Source of the DNA: Margaritifera margaritifera | Taxonomy: Eukaryota; Mollusca; Bivalvia; Unionida; Margaritiferidae | DNA: 64,000 bases | Reading direction: 5' to 3' | Assembly (NCBI GenBank): GCA_029931535.1 | Contig: JAQPZY010001638.1 | Coordinates: forward strand, 2,752,501 to 2,816,500 | In this document: positions 53,956 through 64,000 of the stretch, piece after piece | Numbering within the stretch: position 1 is the stretch's first letter | Layout of the letters: each line of letters begins with the position of its first letter | The notes under the pieces: generated by a model | What the model saw: only the letters and a program-made list of their open reading frames with translations | Database searches by the model: none | What the model was told of the DNA's origin: nothing | Position numbers and translations under genes: made by a program

Positions 53956-54748
53956 GATTGTCTGGGTATTTAGATTATTGAAAGTAAAAGAAATTCACAA
54001 ATGTAGAACATTTTGAAACATTACTATAATGGCATGAAAATATAAGCAAGTCATCTACAAACGCCTATAAACATGCATGACATATTTCATTTGTCCGTCT
54101 CAAAATGGTTATTGCTAAATTGTGCCAAGTTTTGTCAAAAAGTTCCAAAATATGTATTAAAAAAATGAGGAAAAAAGGAAATATTTGTATCTAATATACA
54201 AGTAGCCACCTAGTTGTGGCAAGGAGATGTAATTATAATGGTTTTTTAAAGAGTTTCTTCCCATAGATGCTATTTTCATTCTGTATACAAAACATAAAAT
54301 CAGAGACAACATTAAAATGACTTTTACTGTAGATAGCTAAACTTCACAAAAGCTGAAGGTGCCAGTGATAAGTAATTAGATATTGATCGTGTCATTCCCT
54401 CTCTTTACCATTCTGATTCTGGACAACACTGGTCAAGCACTAGATACATAAAGCCATTATTTTTATTATTGAATACATATTTTCGTCAATATATTTTTTG
54501 TACAGGCAACCAAATACACTGAGTAGTTGTAAGGTTTTGGAACATGTACCACTGAACATTTAGATGTATAAATGGAAGTGGGTTGATAGAGAAAAAAATG
54601 TGTGCAAGTTTGTTTATAACTACATCAGATCGAGAATAGTAATAGATACATGTAGCAGGCAAAGTGTCAAACCCAGCTTGATGCAACAATAAGAGAATAA
54701 ATTTAGCTGAGAAGCAAATGCATGTATATCTGAAAGATCAAAGAATAT
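53956..54748. other. Non-coding stretch, nothing recognised
   Basis: AT-rich, only short chance frames. Confidence 0.4.
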
Positions 54749-54969
54749 TACCATATATACTCGTGTATAATCTGGATTCAAATGCAAACAACATAGACCC
54801 AAATCTGCCATTGCATAATGCACTTGCAGATCAGGGTCTATGTTGTTTGTTCTACTGATTAGTCCTTACAAACTGCATAGACCCAGATCTGCCAGCGCAT
54901 TATGTGATGGCAGATCTGGGTCTATCCAGTTTGCAGTTGGTATTAGCTTATACGCGAGTATATGCGGTA
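54749..54969 (-). mobile_element. Double-hairpin MITE, full copy
   Basis: The ends are TACCATATATACTCGTGTAT and ATACGCGAGTATATGCGGTA. The two hairpins are intact, with the minus-type spacer TACTGATTAGTCCTTAC. Confidence 0.9.
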
Positions 54970-55164
54970 ATGAGGATGAAGGTTCAATGTGTGGACTCTG
55001 ATTGATCACAGAACTAGCCAAAAAGTTTCAGAGATTTGTTACCTTTATGAAAGCAGGTAGGTCCGGCAATATCTGAATAATTTTTAACTTTCTTGGCAAA
55101 ATGTCACTGCAACATCAATGGTGATCTTGCTGAATTGAAGGATGTAGAATTACATGTTCATGTA

Positions 55165-55385
55165 TACCATATATACTTGCTTGTAAGTCGTGTCCAACTG
55201 CAAACTGCATAGACCCAGATCTGCGGTTGCATAATGCACTGGCAGATCTGGGTCTATGCAGTTTGTTAGGAGTAATCAGTAGAACAAACAACATAGATTC
55301 TGATCTGCTATTGCATTATGTGATGGCAAATTAGGGTCTATGCAGTTTGCAGTTGAACTGGACTTATAAGCGAGTAGAGACGGTA
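55165..55385 (+). mobile_element. Double-hairpin MITE, full copy
   Basis: The ends are TACCATATATACTTGCTTGT and ATAAGCGAGTAGAGACGGTA. Two hairpins and the plus-type spacer GTTAGGAGTAATCAGTAGAA are present. It lies only about 195 bp from the previous copy, in opposite orientation. Confidence 0.9.
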
Positions 55386-55792
55386 TGCAAAAAAAAAGAA
55401 CATGTACCCACACAATCTATGGCAAAGGTTGCATGTTGAGGATGAAGTAATAGGGAAAAAAAGAATGTTCATGATCATTATTCTCGCTGATGTACATCAC
55501 TATTTCTGTTTGTAAAAGAGGGTTTTCAGTGATAAAAGGAGTAGTAGTCTGTGGACACCAACTTTCTACGATTTAATAAAAATTTGCACTCCAATCTTTA
55601 TACAGCTCCAACCCTAGAAAGCTTTCTACAAGCGGTGGCTGCATAAACATCCCTATGTCCTACACAGTGATTTAAAATTCAGAATTTTGGATCAATGATA
55701 CACATGAAGTTTCAATGTACCCATATTGTTGTCAAGGTAGTGTATATCACTCTAAGAAGATTGTAAAAAAAAAAAGAGATACACAGAATAAT
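55386..55792. other. Non-coding stretch, nothing recognised
   Basis: Spacer between the MITE and the hAT-like element. Confidence 0.4.
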
Positions 55793-57848
55793 CAGGGATG
55801 GTGTTGGCTTTAAAAAAGTTGTCGCCAAAAAAATCGCAAATCTCAATATTTTGTCGCCAATTTTCAAAAAGTGTCGCCAAGCAAGGAGTAAGAATTTTTC
55901 CATGTCTATTAATGTACATGTAGTAGGCAATGAAAATTGAAAAAGATGGAGTATTTATTACTTTATTGACAGCAAACAATACAATACCACAATATTACAG
56001 AATAAATCATTGCATGACTATTTTGTATGCTTATTTATATTGTTTTGCACTATTAAAATGTTGTTTCATAAAAATAATAAAATCGAATGTAGCAATCTTA
56101 GCTACTTCCATAGTCTTTGCATCCCGCATGACGTTATGTACAAAGGTATGGCTGTTGTCACCTGGAATAAATGCATTATCAAATATAAAATATCTTCTTT
56201 CCCTACATTTGCAGTCTCTCTCTCTCTCTCCGGTTCTCTGGTTTATGATTTATACCTTGCTATAGTATCACACTACAAGCATATTTATTGTTTTACTACA
56301 GTCCCGTAATGCAGTCAGTGATGTGTAATAACACGCATCTCTTTGATGTATTTAACTTCAGACAAATTGGGTTGTTCCACTTAGTGTACTTTACCTATGC
56401 AAATTAGCCTAATGGGCTCTCCCTCAGCAGTGCTCAAAGGTTTTGACACTACACATCCCATAGCTATTGTGAGCCAATTCAGTAAATCTCTTAAAGTTGT
56501 CTATCTCTGACCGCCTTACCTTTTAATTGTCTTTAGAACAGTTGCATAAACAGTAGAATGTTAATCTGCCTGTATTAGCTAGACGAGAACCGTGTATATT
56601 TCAGTGTCATAGGGTCATAGGGGTGTGATTGACGTACGGATAATCTGCACCCGGAAAATCGAAAGTATGCTCTGATATGTATACAATTTACTCAAAATAG
56701 TTGACCTTTTATAGGGCAAGAAAGCCTTATACATTTGCGTAAAATCAATTTATGTATGAGAATAAACAGTAACCTTGGAAATATTCAATCGGGATGGACC
56801 TAATTGTTTGAATGTAAATTATTGAAGATTGTCCAAGAAGTATGACCCCTCCCCCCTTCACACACACACACACAAAATCCAGCCCCCGTTTTGCAATTAT
56901 TCCTGTAATAGTAGCAATTCCAAATGTAACAAATGTAATTGTAATTCAAGGAAGATCGCTAGACATTGTTGAGAAAACGTATGAAATTTTCAGTCAGGAT
57001 ATCTTAACATCCCTTTGAAGTAATTTAGAATCTAGATCTCAGCGAAAATATTATGCACATAATTATGTGAAAACAAAGTCAAGACATCTGAAGGTAATTT
57101 TGCATCATATCTCAGCCACGGATGCCCAAATTTCCAACTGTCAAGAAATTTTCGGGATTTCGGGGTCCGTTGATCATGATGTGGTGTTGTACTTAAAGTA
57201 TTGCTACCAGCTGCATTACAAGTAGATGATGCTGGACTGTCAGGTATAACATCTGGTTCAGTGACTGGGTTGTCTGATGCACTTGCGCTAAATCCAAATG
57301 CTGTTAATTTTGTTAACTTACTCTTAGGATGAGATGATGAACACGAAAAGTCTAACTTACGTTTACTCATGATAGTATATAGGTCTGATTGAGACTGAAT
57401 TTTATTTTTCATTTGCTTCATATTTATACAGAATGATTGGTGCTTCAAAGGTAATCAGTTTTCTTTGAAGTTTCAGCAAAAAAAAATTTTCTGGTACATT
57501 TTTCCCAATAAAAAAAAGAAGGATTAGCCGTCGTTTGGTCGACTGTAGCTGCTCTGGTAGCATGACCATTTGAGTGTATCACCGCATACACTACTCAGGC
57601 CAGATGTCCAGCATAAACGGTCAATATGAACAATGGATTTGTTTATGTAACAATAGATAGATTCCGGTGCATTGTATACCCAAGTTTGCGGCTTCCTTTC
57701 ATGGTGCCTTGAATTCCTCCACTCCAAACCCAAGATTGTATATACAAGTTTTAACAGCCAAAAATGTTGTCGCCAGATGGTATATTTTGTCGCCAATCAG
57801 GAAAAAAATAGCAATTTGCGACATTGGCGATGCACAGGGCAATCCCTG
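55793..57848 (-). mobile_element. hAT-like DNA transposon, decayed
   Basis: The element starts CAGGGATGGTGTTGG at 55793 and ends CAATCCCTG at 57848, giving short inverted ends of the CAGGGATxG kind seen in hAT elements. ATAAT flanks both ends (55788-55792 and 57849-57853) as a possible 5-bp target duplication; classical hAT duplications are 8 bp, so the superfamily is provisional. Both subterminal regions carry GTCGCCA repeats in opposing orientations. The internal minus-strand frame at 57032-57448 resembles the N-terminal zinc-finger region of hAT-derived transposases. The remaining 1.2 kb shows no transposase core, so the copy is non-autonomous. Confidence 0.6.
57032..57448 (-). pseudogene. 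hAT-type transposase N-terminal fragment (TTF/BED-like)
   Basis: A 138-codon frame reads, after a basic Ser-rich start, RKFLDSWKFGHPWLRYDAKL. This matches the entry to the TTF/BED-type zinc finger (KF..SW...PWL.YD) of ZNF862/KIAA1586-like hAT transposases. The expected Cys-x2-Cys that should follow is missing; the frame continues with unrelated residues to a stop. The dimerisation region usual at the C-terminus was not found. Confidence 0.5.
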
Positions 57849-57853
57849 ATAAT

Positions 57854-58331
57854 ACTTAAATTTGTCTGGATTTTTTTTATTTTGTTACATAAACAACAAT
57901 AATAGCAGTAACAAAAATTGCTAGCTTATATGTAAAAATGTCATTTTTGCTAGTACAAACTTTTAGTTACTGCTACAGGCATTTTCCTGGCAATACTGTT
58001 GTTGATACTGTGGCAAACACTACAAGTTCTTCAGGACTTCAAAGTCATGTTGTGGACAAATAATGCTATCAAACTGACAGTCATATTCTGGTAACTGCCA
58101 AAAGGTGGGGAATGACAAAACAAACTTCAGGTAAAGCAACAATCTCACTTTCCCTACCATACATATGAGAAAGGTCAGACAGGCCAATTAGGAACTTTTG
58201 TTTTATGGTATGAGAATATACTGCACGCAAATGAACACTCTTGGAGCCAAATCCAGTGTAGATTTTATCATAAAAACTCTACCCCATTCTAACCAAGCTG
58301 TCCAGTCATCCAAAGGATCATTTCTGAACCA
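57854..58331. other. Non-coding stretch, nothing recognised
   Basis: No gene or named element recognised. Confidence 0.4.
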
Positions 58332-58440
58332 CAGTCAGGAAGATTACATTGGAGAACAAAGCAAAAAACTGGGACCAGTTTCACCAGTCAGGAAGATTAC
58401 ACTTGAGAAAAATTCACAAGACTGGGTCCAGTTTCACCAG
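58332..58440. repeat. 53-bp tandem duplication
   Basis: CAGTCAGGAAGATTACA occurs at 58332 and 58385, with the remainder moderately diverged. Confidence 0.75.
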
Positions 58441-58544
58441 TAGGGGAGTACTGTATAGGCTGGTAAACCAAGGTCATAAAATGAGGAATTAGGAAACATC
58501 TTAAGAAGAAACTAGAAATGTGTCCATATGCCACAGATGCCCCC

Positions 58545-58966
58545 ACCAATATAATGCAATTTAATCCAAACAGGGACCATAACTCCACAACATTGTGACC
58601 AGAAAACACTAAAAATCAAACTTGACTTAGGTATTAATAATCAAATTTGGTTTCAATTCATGAAGTTCTCAAGTGGAAACAAAATTGAACTTCCAAGTCA
58701 AACAGGGGCTATAACTCCGTTATATTTTGCTGGAAAACATTTTACATTGAACTTGACTTAGGTCTTCTTAATGCAAAACCATATACCAAATCTGATTTCA
58801 ATCCATGAAATCCTTCAAATGTTATTGAGGGGAAAGAACTGAAGGCAACATTGTAAATGAAACAGGAATCATAACTAAGTTTAATTTTGCATGAAAACAG
58901 TGAAAATCAAACTTGAGCTAGGTCTTCTTAATGTAAAGTCTCGTACCAAATTTCATTTTGATCCAT
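58545..58966. repeat. Degenerate tandem repeat, 130-160 bp units
   Basis: Three units are marked by CAAACAGGGACCATAACTCC (about 58568), CAAACAGGGGCTATAACTCC (about 58700) and GAAACAGGAATCATAACTAA (about 58858). Each is followed by AAACTTGACTTAGGT- and CCAAATyTGaTTTCAATCCAT-like text. Repeats with these phrases are, to my knowledge, common in bivalve genomes. The array ends at the next MITE. Confidence 0.7.
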
Positions 58967-59191
58967 AACCGTATATACTCGCATATAATCCAAGTCCAAA
59001 ATGCAAACAACATAGACACAAGTCTAAAATGCAAACAACATGCGCCGGAAGATCTGGATCTATGTTGTTTGTTCTACTGACTAGTCGTTACAAACTGCAC
59101 AGACCCAGATCTGCCGGCGCATTATGCAATGGCAGATCTGATTCTATGCAGTTTGCAGTTGGTATCGACTTATATGCGAGTAAATACAGTA
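58967..59191 (-). mobile_element. Double-hairpin MITE, full copy with a damaged first hairpin
   Basis: The ends are TAACCGTATATACTCGCATA and TATGCGAGTAAATACAGTA. The first hairpin is partly replaced by a repeat of CAAAATGCAAACAACAT-like text (about 58995-59045). The second hairpin is intact. Minus-type spacer CTGACTAGTCGTTAC. Confidence 0.85.
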
Positions 59192-61691
59192 GGTCCTTTA
59201 AAAGTTTCTGTGGGGAAATAAAATTTGTGACAAATGTGACTGGAAAAGACATGAGGGAATGGGAAGGATGGACATTGTAGCACTATATGCCCTTTCCATA
59301 GTAGAGCATAAAAATTCATGAAGCAATGTTGAAAACTGGTCATGTGACCATCTTTGAGGAGTACCTATGGTTATTTTACACCGGTTATCTAAAAGAAACT
59401 ACATGTATTTTCATATGACCAACTCCACCTTTATTATTGACAATACATTGGATGAAATGTGACAATACATTGGATGAAATGTGACAATACATATGATGAA
59501 GGCTACAAGTGCTAACAAACATAAAGCTCATGTAAAACCAATGATTGGATTCTGATAAAGTATCTTTTTCATTTTTGGAGGAGTGAATGTGGTTGGAGAA
59601 ATCTTTTTGCTTAAAAGGATTCAATAGCACGCATAAGTTTTCTCATTTGGGCACATGGAGATCGCGAGGGGCATCCATTTCATAAACCTAGGAGAATTCA
59701 ATAATCACAAACCATAAAATTGCATCTCTTAAGAATAAATGCATTCTGATTTCCAACAGTAACACAATAACAAAGCAGGTAATGAAAGTAATTGTCAAAT
59801 AAGGACAAAACATGAAGTCTAGTAGATATTATAATAACATGGAAATCTTCAAGATATTGCATTCCATTATCAGAGATCTAAATAATAACAATCTATGAAA
59901 CACTGGAAACCATGCAATATTTCTGATCTATGCAATGAACATGGGATTAAGCAATATTAATGATTTACAGAAATATGGTTAAAAATAACACATCACTGTA
60001 TAAAATATCCTTTTCTTCTCAATTTATTGTAATATGAAATTAAAACAAAGGACAATCATTTTACATGTACAATTTGGACAACATTATACACATTTTTATT
60101 TGCACAGTACATCCCATTTTGTTGGTTTCATCTCAGTAGTTAAAGGAGCACTTAATATACTTAGAGCAAATATGCTGTCAAGATTAATATCTATTGTATC
60201 TAAGACTAATTTGATGGTTGGCTGTCTCTGTCAGTTTTTGACAAAGTTACTGCCTATCTTCAACATCTGCATTAAGAAACATAGTTGACTGTTTTCACCC
60301 AGTAATTCCTAATGGTGATAGAATGCATCCAGACCAAATACTTTAAACTGTTTCATATAAATATTTTCAGGTCAGTTTTGTTGTCAACATTATCCATCTC
60401 TGTGAAGAAGGCTTCTTTATTCTGGGCTTTGGAGCATGGCGTGGAGCTGGAGGTTTTTGCCTGGAGCTGGAGCTAGGAAAATTTTGCCTGCTCCATGCTC
60501 CAACTTATTTAAAAAATTGTTATCTTGAAAGCCTCAAATGAGATGGGTATGTTAGGATTACAAATTTACAATAAAATAATTACAATTAATATCTACTGTA
60601 GTTCGATCATGGAGAAGAGAAATTTTAAAGGACAGTTCTTCTGCATGATCACCTGATCACATATCAATGCAGAAGAAAGACACATAATGTTTTCTTTCCT
60701 TGTCTTTCAAGTCATAGGCCAACAAGTATGTACACTTCTGGCAAAAAACAAAACAATGATACAGATTTATTACTCCAACATACTTTTAATTTTTCTTTTA
60801 TTTCTGAAACTTTACTTTTATCTCTTTCATATACTTTAACATAGGTTCTCTTTTAAAGTTTTTTTTATTATATAGGAGTTTTTGAAACTGGAATACACAT
60901 ATTTACTCATTTTACTTTAACACACTTCTTTTTTAATATTCCAAGAACTCAACTTATATCTCAATTATGACCAAACTGGAAACATATGTATTACTTTTGT
61001 ATTGTTTTTTAATGTAACTTTTATCTCAATCATGTCACAACTTACCACATTTGTCAAGTTTGTAAGTATGTGGTTGATGAAGGCTTGATTATGATACTTT
61101 TAATTTATGTTCAACAATATTTGAAAAAAATCATTTATTTTTTGTAAATAAAAGAATATAAAAATGCCAAAATAAACGTGGAAAATCAATTATAAACTAT
61201 AAGAAACGTGTTCTATTTATATATTTTAAACTACAAATGTTTTAAAATTCATTTTTTATTATGCTTTGCAACGGTTTGCGGATTTGTCATAATAATTACG
61301 TAAACAAGAATGAGTGACTCATTGTTCCCAAACTTGGAAATGCTCCCAAATCCTTATTTTAGAAGTGTTCTCAAATATTATTTCTCTATCAAAAACAGTA
61401 ATACAACCTGTTAGGAAAAAGTCTATATTCAGGATAGAACTGCTATCTTTCTGATTCTGATAACAATATCTATTAGTACTGATTATATATTGATACACTT
61501 ACTTCCTGGCAAAGTCCTGAAAAATGAATATGTTCATTTACAAAAGTGATTATGTTTTGGCACCTAATGTCAAGTCTTTACTTTATGTACAGTTTGCAGG
61601 TCTCTACATGGAAATAAACCTTAAGCTAACAATAAATGACAGTCATCCTTTCATATTTTTGCCCATATCATAAAGCTGTTGCCATAGTTTA
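59192..61691. other. Non-coding stretch with a 22-bp repeat
   Basis: TGACAATACATTGGATGAAA-type units start at 59439, 59461 and 59483. GGAGCTGGAG repeats lie at about 60433-60475. No supported gene lies on either strand; T-rich stretches at 60.8-61.3 kb carry no signal. Confidence 0.45.
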
Positions 61692-61803
61692 TCAGATATG
61701 GAATAGCAGATTGGTTGGGGTTCTAAACTCTGGTAAGGGAGAAAAAGGTCCACCTGTCATAGCTGGCCCCTGGTGGGGATACTGATCAAGCAATTCCACA
61801 TAT
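61692..61803 (-). CDS. Possible terminal coding exon of an unidentified minus-strand gene
   Basis: On the minus strand a good acceptor (TTTTTCTTCTTTTCAG) precedes a segment that stays open for 36 codons in one frame to a TGA, starting YVELLDQYPHQGPAMTGGPF and ending TPTNLLFHI. Composition is protein-like (Pro/Gly/aromatic) compared with the surrounding AT-rich text. The product is not recognised. The phase (one base before the first full codon) does not fit directly to the candidate exon at 63.4 kb, so an exon in between or separate genes would be needed. Chance is not excluded. Confidence 0.35.
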
Positions 61804-61837
61804 CTGAAAAGAAGAAAAATATTGAATAAATAAATCC

Positions 61838-61870
<33 letters not shown>

Positions 61871-62040
61871 TGAATCTTTCTTATCTGGACAATATTGGTA
61901 CCAAAAATGTTGGATGCATGATAGAAGTATCCAGTATATAAAGGTTTAATTAGAACAGCTTTATAGGGATCAAAATATGTGGCCAGTCTGCAGGAGGAGG
62001 CCAGGCTACAGAAGGGATAGTTCTAGGAAGTACCAGTGTA

Positions 62041-62110
62041 ATAACAACAACAGCAACAATAATAATAATAATAATCTTAAAGCATCCAAGGATAATAATA
62101 ATAATAATAA
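62041..62110. repeat. (AAT)n tracts
   Basis: Two short AAT runs; another lies at about 61840-61868. Confidence 0.8.
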
Positions 62111-62639
62111 AACCAAATATACCAAGAATAATTAAAATATATTTTAGGCAATCCAAAATGATTATTTTATCCTATTACACACAGGTAATATAATAGTTGT
62201 ACTAATAATCTTAATGAAAATGTGTAAGCTATTTCATTCAACTTGCCCATGTTTCACCATAGGTGAGAGCAATTTATTCTGAACTTAAATTATAACAAGA
62301 AGTCTGCAGAAAAAGAGCATTATGACATTGCTCTTCTCATATGTTTTCTAAAGACATTAATTTGATTATAAAGAAAAATTATATTTGGTTTTCTTTGTAC
62401 TTTATTTAAATTTTTTTAATAAAGTTATCAAATTTAATGCACAGGGTATTATGTTCAGTCAGATGAATGGTGACTTACATGCACCATTTCCATGTTACAT
62501 TAAAAGAATACTGAATGAAGGTGGAGTGTGGTATGTTTGAATCAGTCTACAGTGAATAATTGGCAGGTTAAGCAGGTAATTAAAAAAAAACTAACTGATT
62601 AATATTTACAACTTTGGATTGCAGGATTGTTCAGTAGTG

Positions 62640-62990
62640 AAAAATGTAAAATTTGAAAACAACATAAATATCTTAAAAATCAGAGAACTTCATGATGGGA
62701 ATTTCATTTCAAACTTGCAATCAAAGACTTCTTAATAAGTATGACCATTTTAACAATACTTTAGCAGTTGAAAGAAATTGTACTCATTGTGATATGAATG
62801 AAATTTGTGATGAATTTCAATACTTGTTTCAATGTACTTATTTTGATGCAGAACATACTAAGTTTTTCCCTCAAATATACTTAGTAAGACCCAATACCAT
62901 CAGGTTTCAAAAACTGCTTTCAAGTAATTCTCAAATATTCTTAAAAACATAGGTAAGCTGTGTGCAATTATCATAAAAACTTTCACTAAA
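62640..62990 (+). pseudogene. LINE C-terminal fragment
   Basis: The frame at 62692-62952 contains CTHCDMNEICDEFQYLFQC, the zinc-binding C-x2-C..DE.Q(Y)L..C pattern found at the end of many LINE polymerases. It is followed by FFPQIYLVRPNTIRFQKLLS. After a one-base shift near 62950 the text continues IGKLCAIIIKTFTK to a stop, as expected for the natural C-terminus. No RT core precedes it, so it is a short 3' fragment with a frameshift. Confidence 0.65.
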
Positions 62991-63407
62991 TAGTTTATCT
63001 TCCTTTATGATTATGATTCACATAAAACAGTATGTGTTAATTAATGTTTATGTTTAAATTGTACATTATTTATGCTAATATCCATATTGTCCAGTACTTA
63101 TGTTGCCCTGACACCCCTATTAGGGCCCACAAGTTCTCTGTTATCCTATACCTCCACTACTATACATACATGCAAACAATTTCTAGACCCCCAAACTCTG
63201 CCCCATGGGGATGGACTGAAATTCTAAAACAATTGTATACATCTATCGATCACCACAATCATATCTCAAAGTTTAAAGTCTCTCTCTTAAAGAGTGCAGT
63301 AGAAGCTATGTAATGTTACTTATTTCATGTATGCATGCATGTACATCCTGATAGGAAGAAATAATCATACCTGGTAATGAAACAATATTGTTTATATAAG
63401 GTTCTAC

Positions 63408-63473
63408 CTTGGAACCATTTAGATTAGTTGCACAGGACTGCAGCTGCCAAACTTCATTTGTTACAGCCATTAT
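63408..63473 (-). CDS. Possible 66-bp internal exon of an unidentified minus-strand gene
   Basis: On the minus strand an acceptor (CACTCAGCATTGCAG) is followed by 22 codons, IMAVTNEVWQLQSCATNLNG plus SK, and a donor AAG|GTAGAA. Length is a multiple of three with phase 0 at both sides. Only this frame is open. The sequence looks protein-like but no family is recognised. It may belong to the same gene as the segment at 61.7 kb. Confidence 0.3.
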
Positions 63474-63530
63474 CTGCAATGCTGAGTGAAGTGGGAAATT
63501 TTTTGTGGTAAACAATAGAGAAGTAACTAA

Positions 63531-63612
63531 TTTAACCTCTATGCAGAATTGGGTGATTTTAACCTCTTTGCAGAAATGAGTAATTTTAACCTCTATGCAG
63601 AACTGGGTGACA
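63531..63612. repeat. 27-bp tandem repeat, three copies
   Basis: TTTTAACCTCTATGCAGAAT-type units with AACCTCT at 63534, 63561 and 63588. Confidence 0.85.
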
Positions 63613-64000
63613 TATTTTCAGCTGATCTCAAGGTGGCCTGCTCTAAAGCTGATTTAATTTTCTACACTTTTGAATGTAGACTTTATATGGTTTAAAATTT
63701 GGTATGGCCATGGCTGTGCAGGCCATACTGAATGTGCAGTCTTTTTTACATGATGCTATATTATACAGGTTGCACCAATTTTACAATAGTATACAAGCAG
63801 CAAATTATATAAAGTAAGAGTTCTGTGGAATTCTGTCTCAACTGTAAATCAGACTATGATATATCATATATGACTTTCAAAAAACTTTAATACAGACCGT
63901 TAAAATGTTGACAATTACAAAACAATCCATATCTTGATCTCGCAGATGGAACAAGACTATTACGGCCCTTCTGCCATATGTTTCCATAAGGAATTTCCTT
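63613..64000. other. Window end, no supported gene
   Basis: The last 60 bases are open on both strands (plus MEQDYYGPSAICFHKEFP after CTCGCAG; minus KEIPYGNIWQKGRNSLVPSA). This could be an exon or repeat cut by the window edge; it cannot be decided. Confidence 0.3.

Noticed and set aside
53828..54016. Repeat protein with CVQILKVSCPEN units
   Set aside because: It is a 36-bp DNA duplication whose period happens to keep frame; only two units and no homologues.
55930..56309. Two overlapping plus-strand frames of about 100 codons
   Set aside because: They lie inside the hAT-like element, are hydrophobic by AT-rich composition and lack any known motif.

Overview
The window is AT-rich animal nuclear DNA. 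It holds introns with GT-AG borders, many dinucleotide microsatellites, non-LTR retrotransposon fragments, tRNA-derived SINEs and palindromic MITEs. The only confident host gene is a two-exon NK2-class homeobox gene of the Nkx2.2 / vnd group (coding 7035-7281 and 10239-10987, + strand, 331 residues). The homeodomain style, the repeat spectrum and the bivalve-like degenerate repeats suggest a lophotrochozoan, most likely a bivalve mollusc; the species cannot be told from this sequence.

Layout. 1-6.3 kb: a 49-bp minisatellite that runs into a truncated MITE, then microsatellite-rich DNA. 6.3-7.03 kb: probable promoter-proximal DNA of the NK2.2 gene. 7.0-11.0 kb: the NK2.2 gene; its 2.96-kb intron holds a 0.37-kb MITE with long inverted repeats and a microsatellite-free block dense in transcription-factor-like motifs. 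11-43 kb: gene-poor DNA with (TA)n and other microsatellites, a second minisatellite (14.2-14.8 kb), two related tRNA-derived SINEs, a 5'-truncated minus-strand LINE (27.96-28.74 kb), and two blocks (about 22.1-22.7 and 30.85-31.45 kb) that look like candidate regulatory elements. 43-64 kb: a transposon-rich zone with a nearly complete but dead LINE (about 43.4-47.3 kb), a second, different minus-strand LINE split by a MITE (49.7-51.8 kb), a Polinton-type remnant (about 53 kb), a decayed hAT-like element with matching ends (55793-57848), four of the eight copies of the double-hairpin MITE, and a LINE 3' fragment at 62.7 kb. Two possible minus-strand host exons lie at 61.7 and 63.4 kb.

No operon, CRISPR array, tRNA gene or rRNA gene is present. 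No clearly new molecular system was found. The most useful observations are the minisatellite built from a MITE terminus, the double-hairpin MITE family and its nested insertion in a LINE, the possible autoregulatory NK2 sites near the NK2.2 gene, and the sharp change in repeat content near 43 kb. Coordinates of exon borders and element ends were read by eye; no alignment or database search was run.
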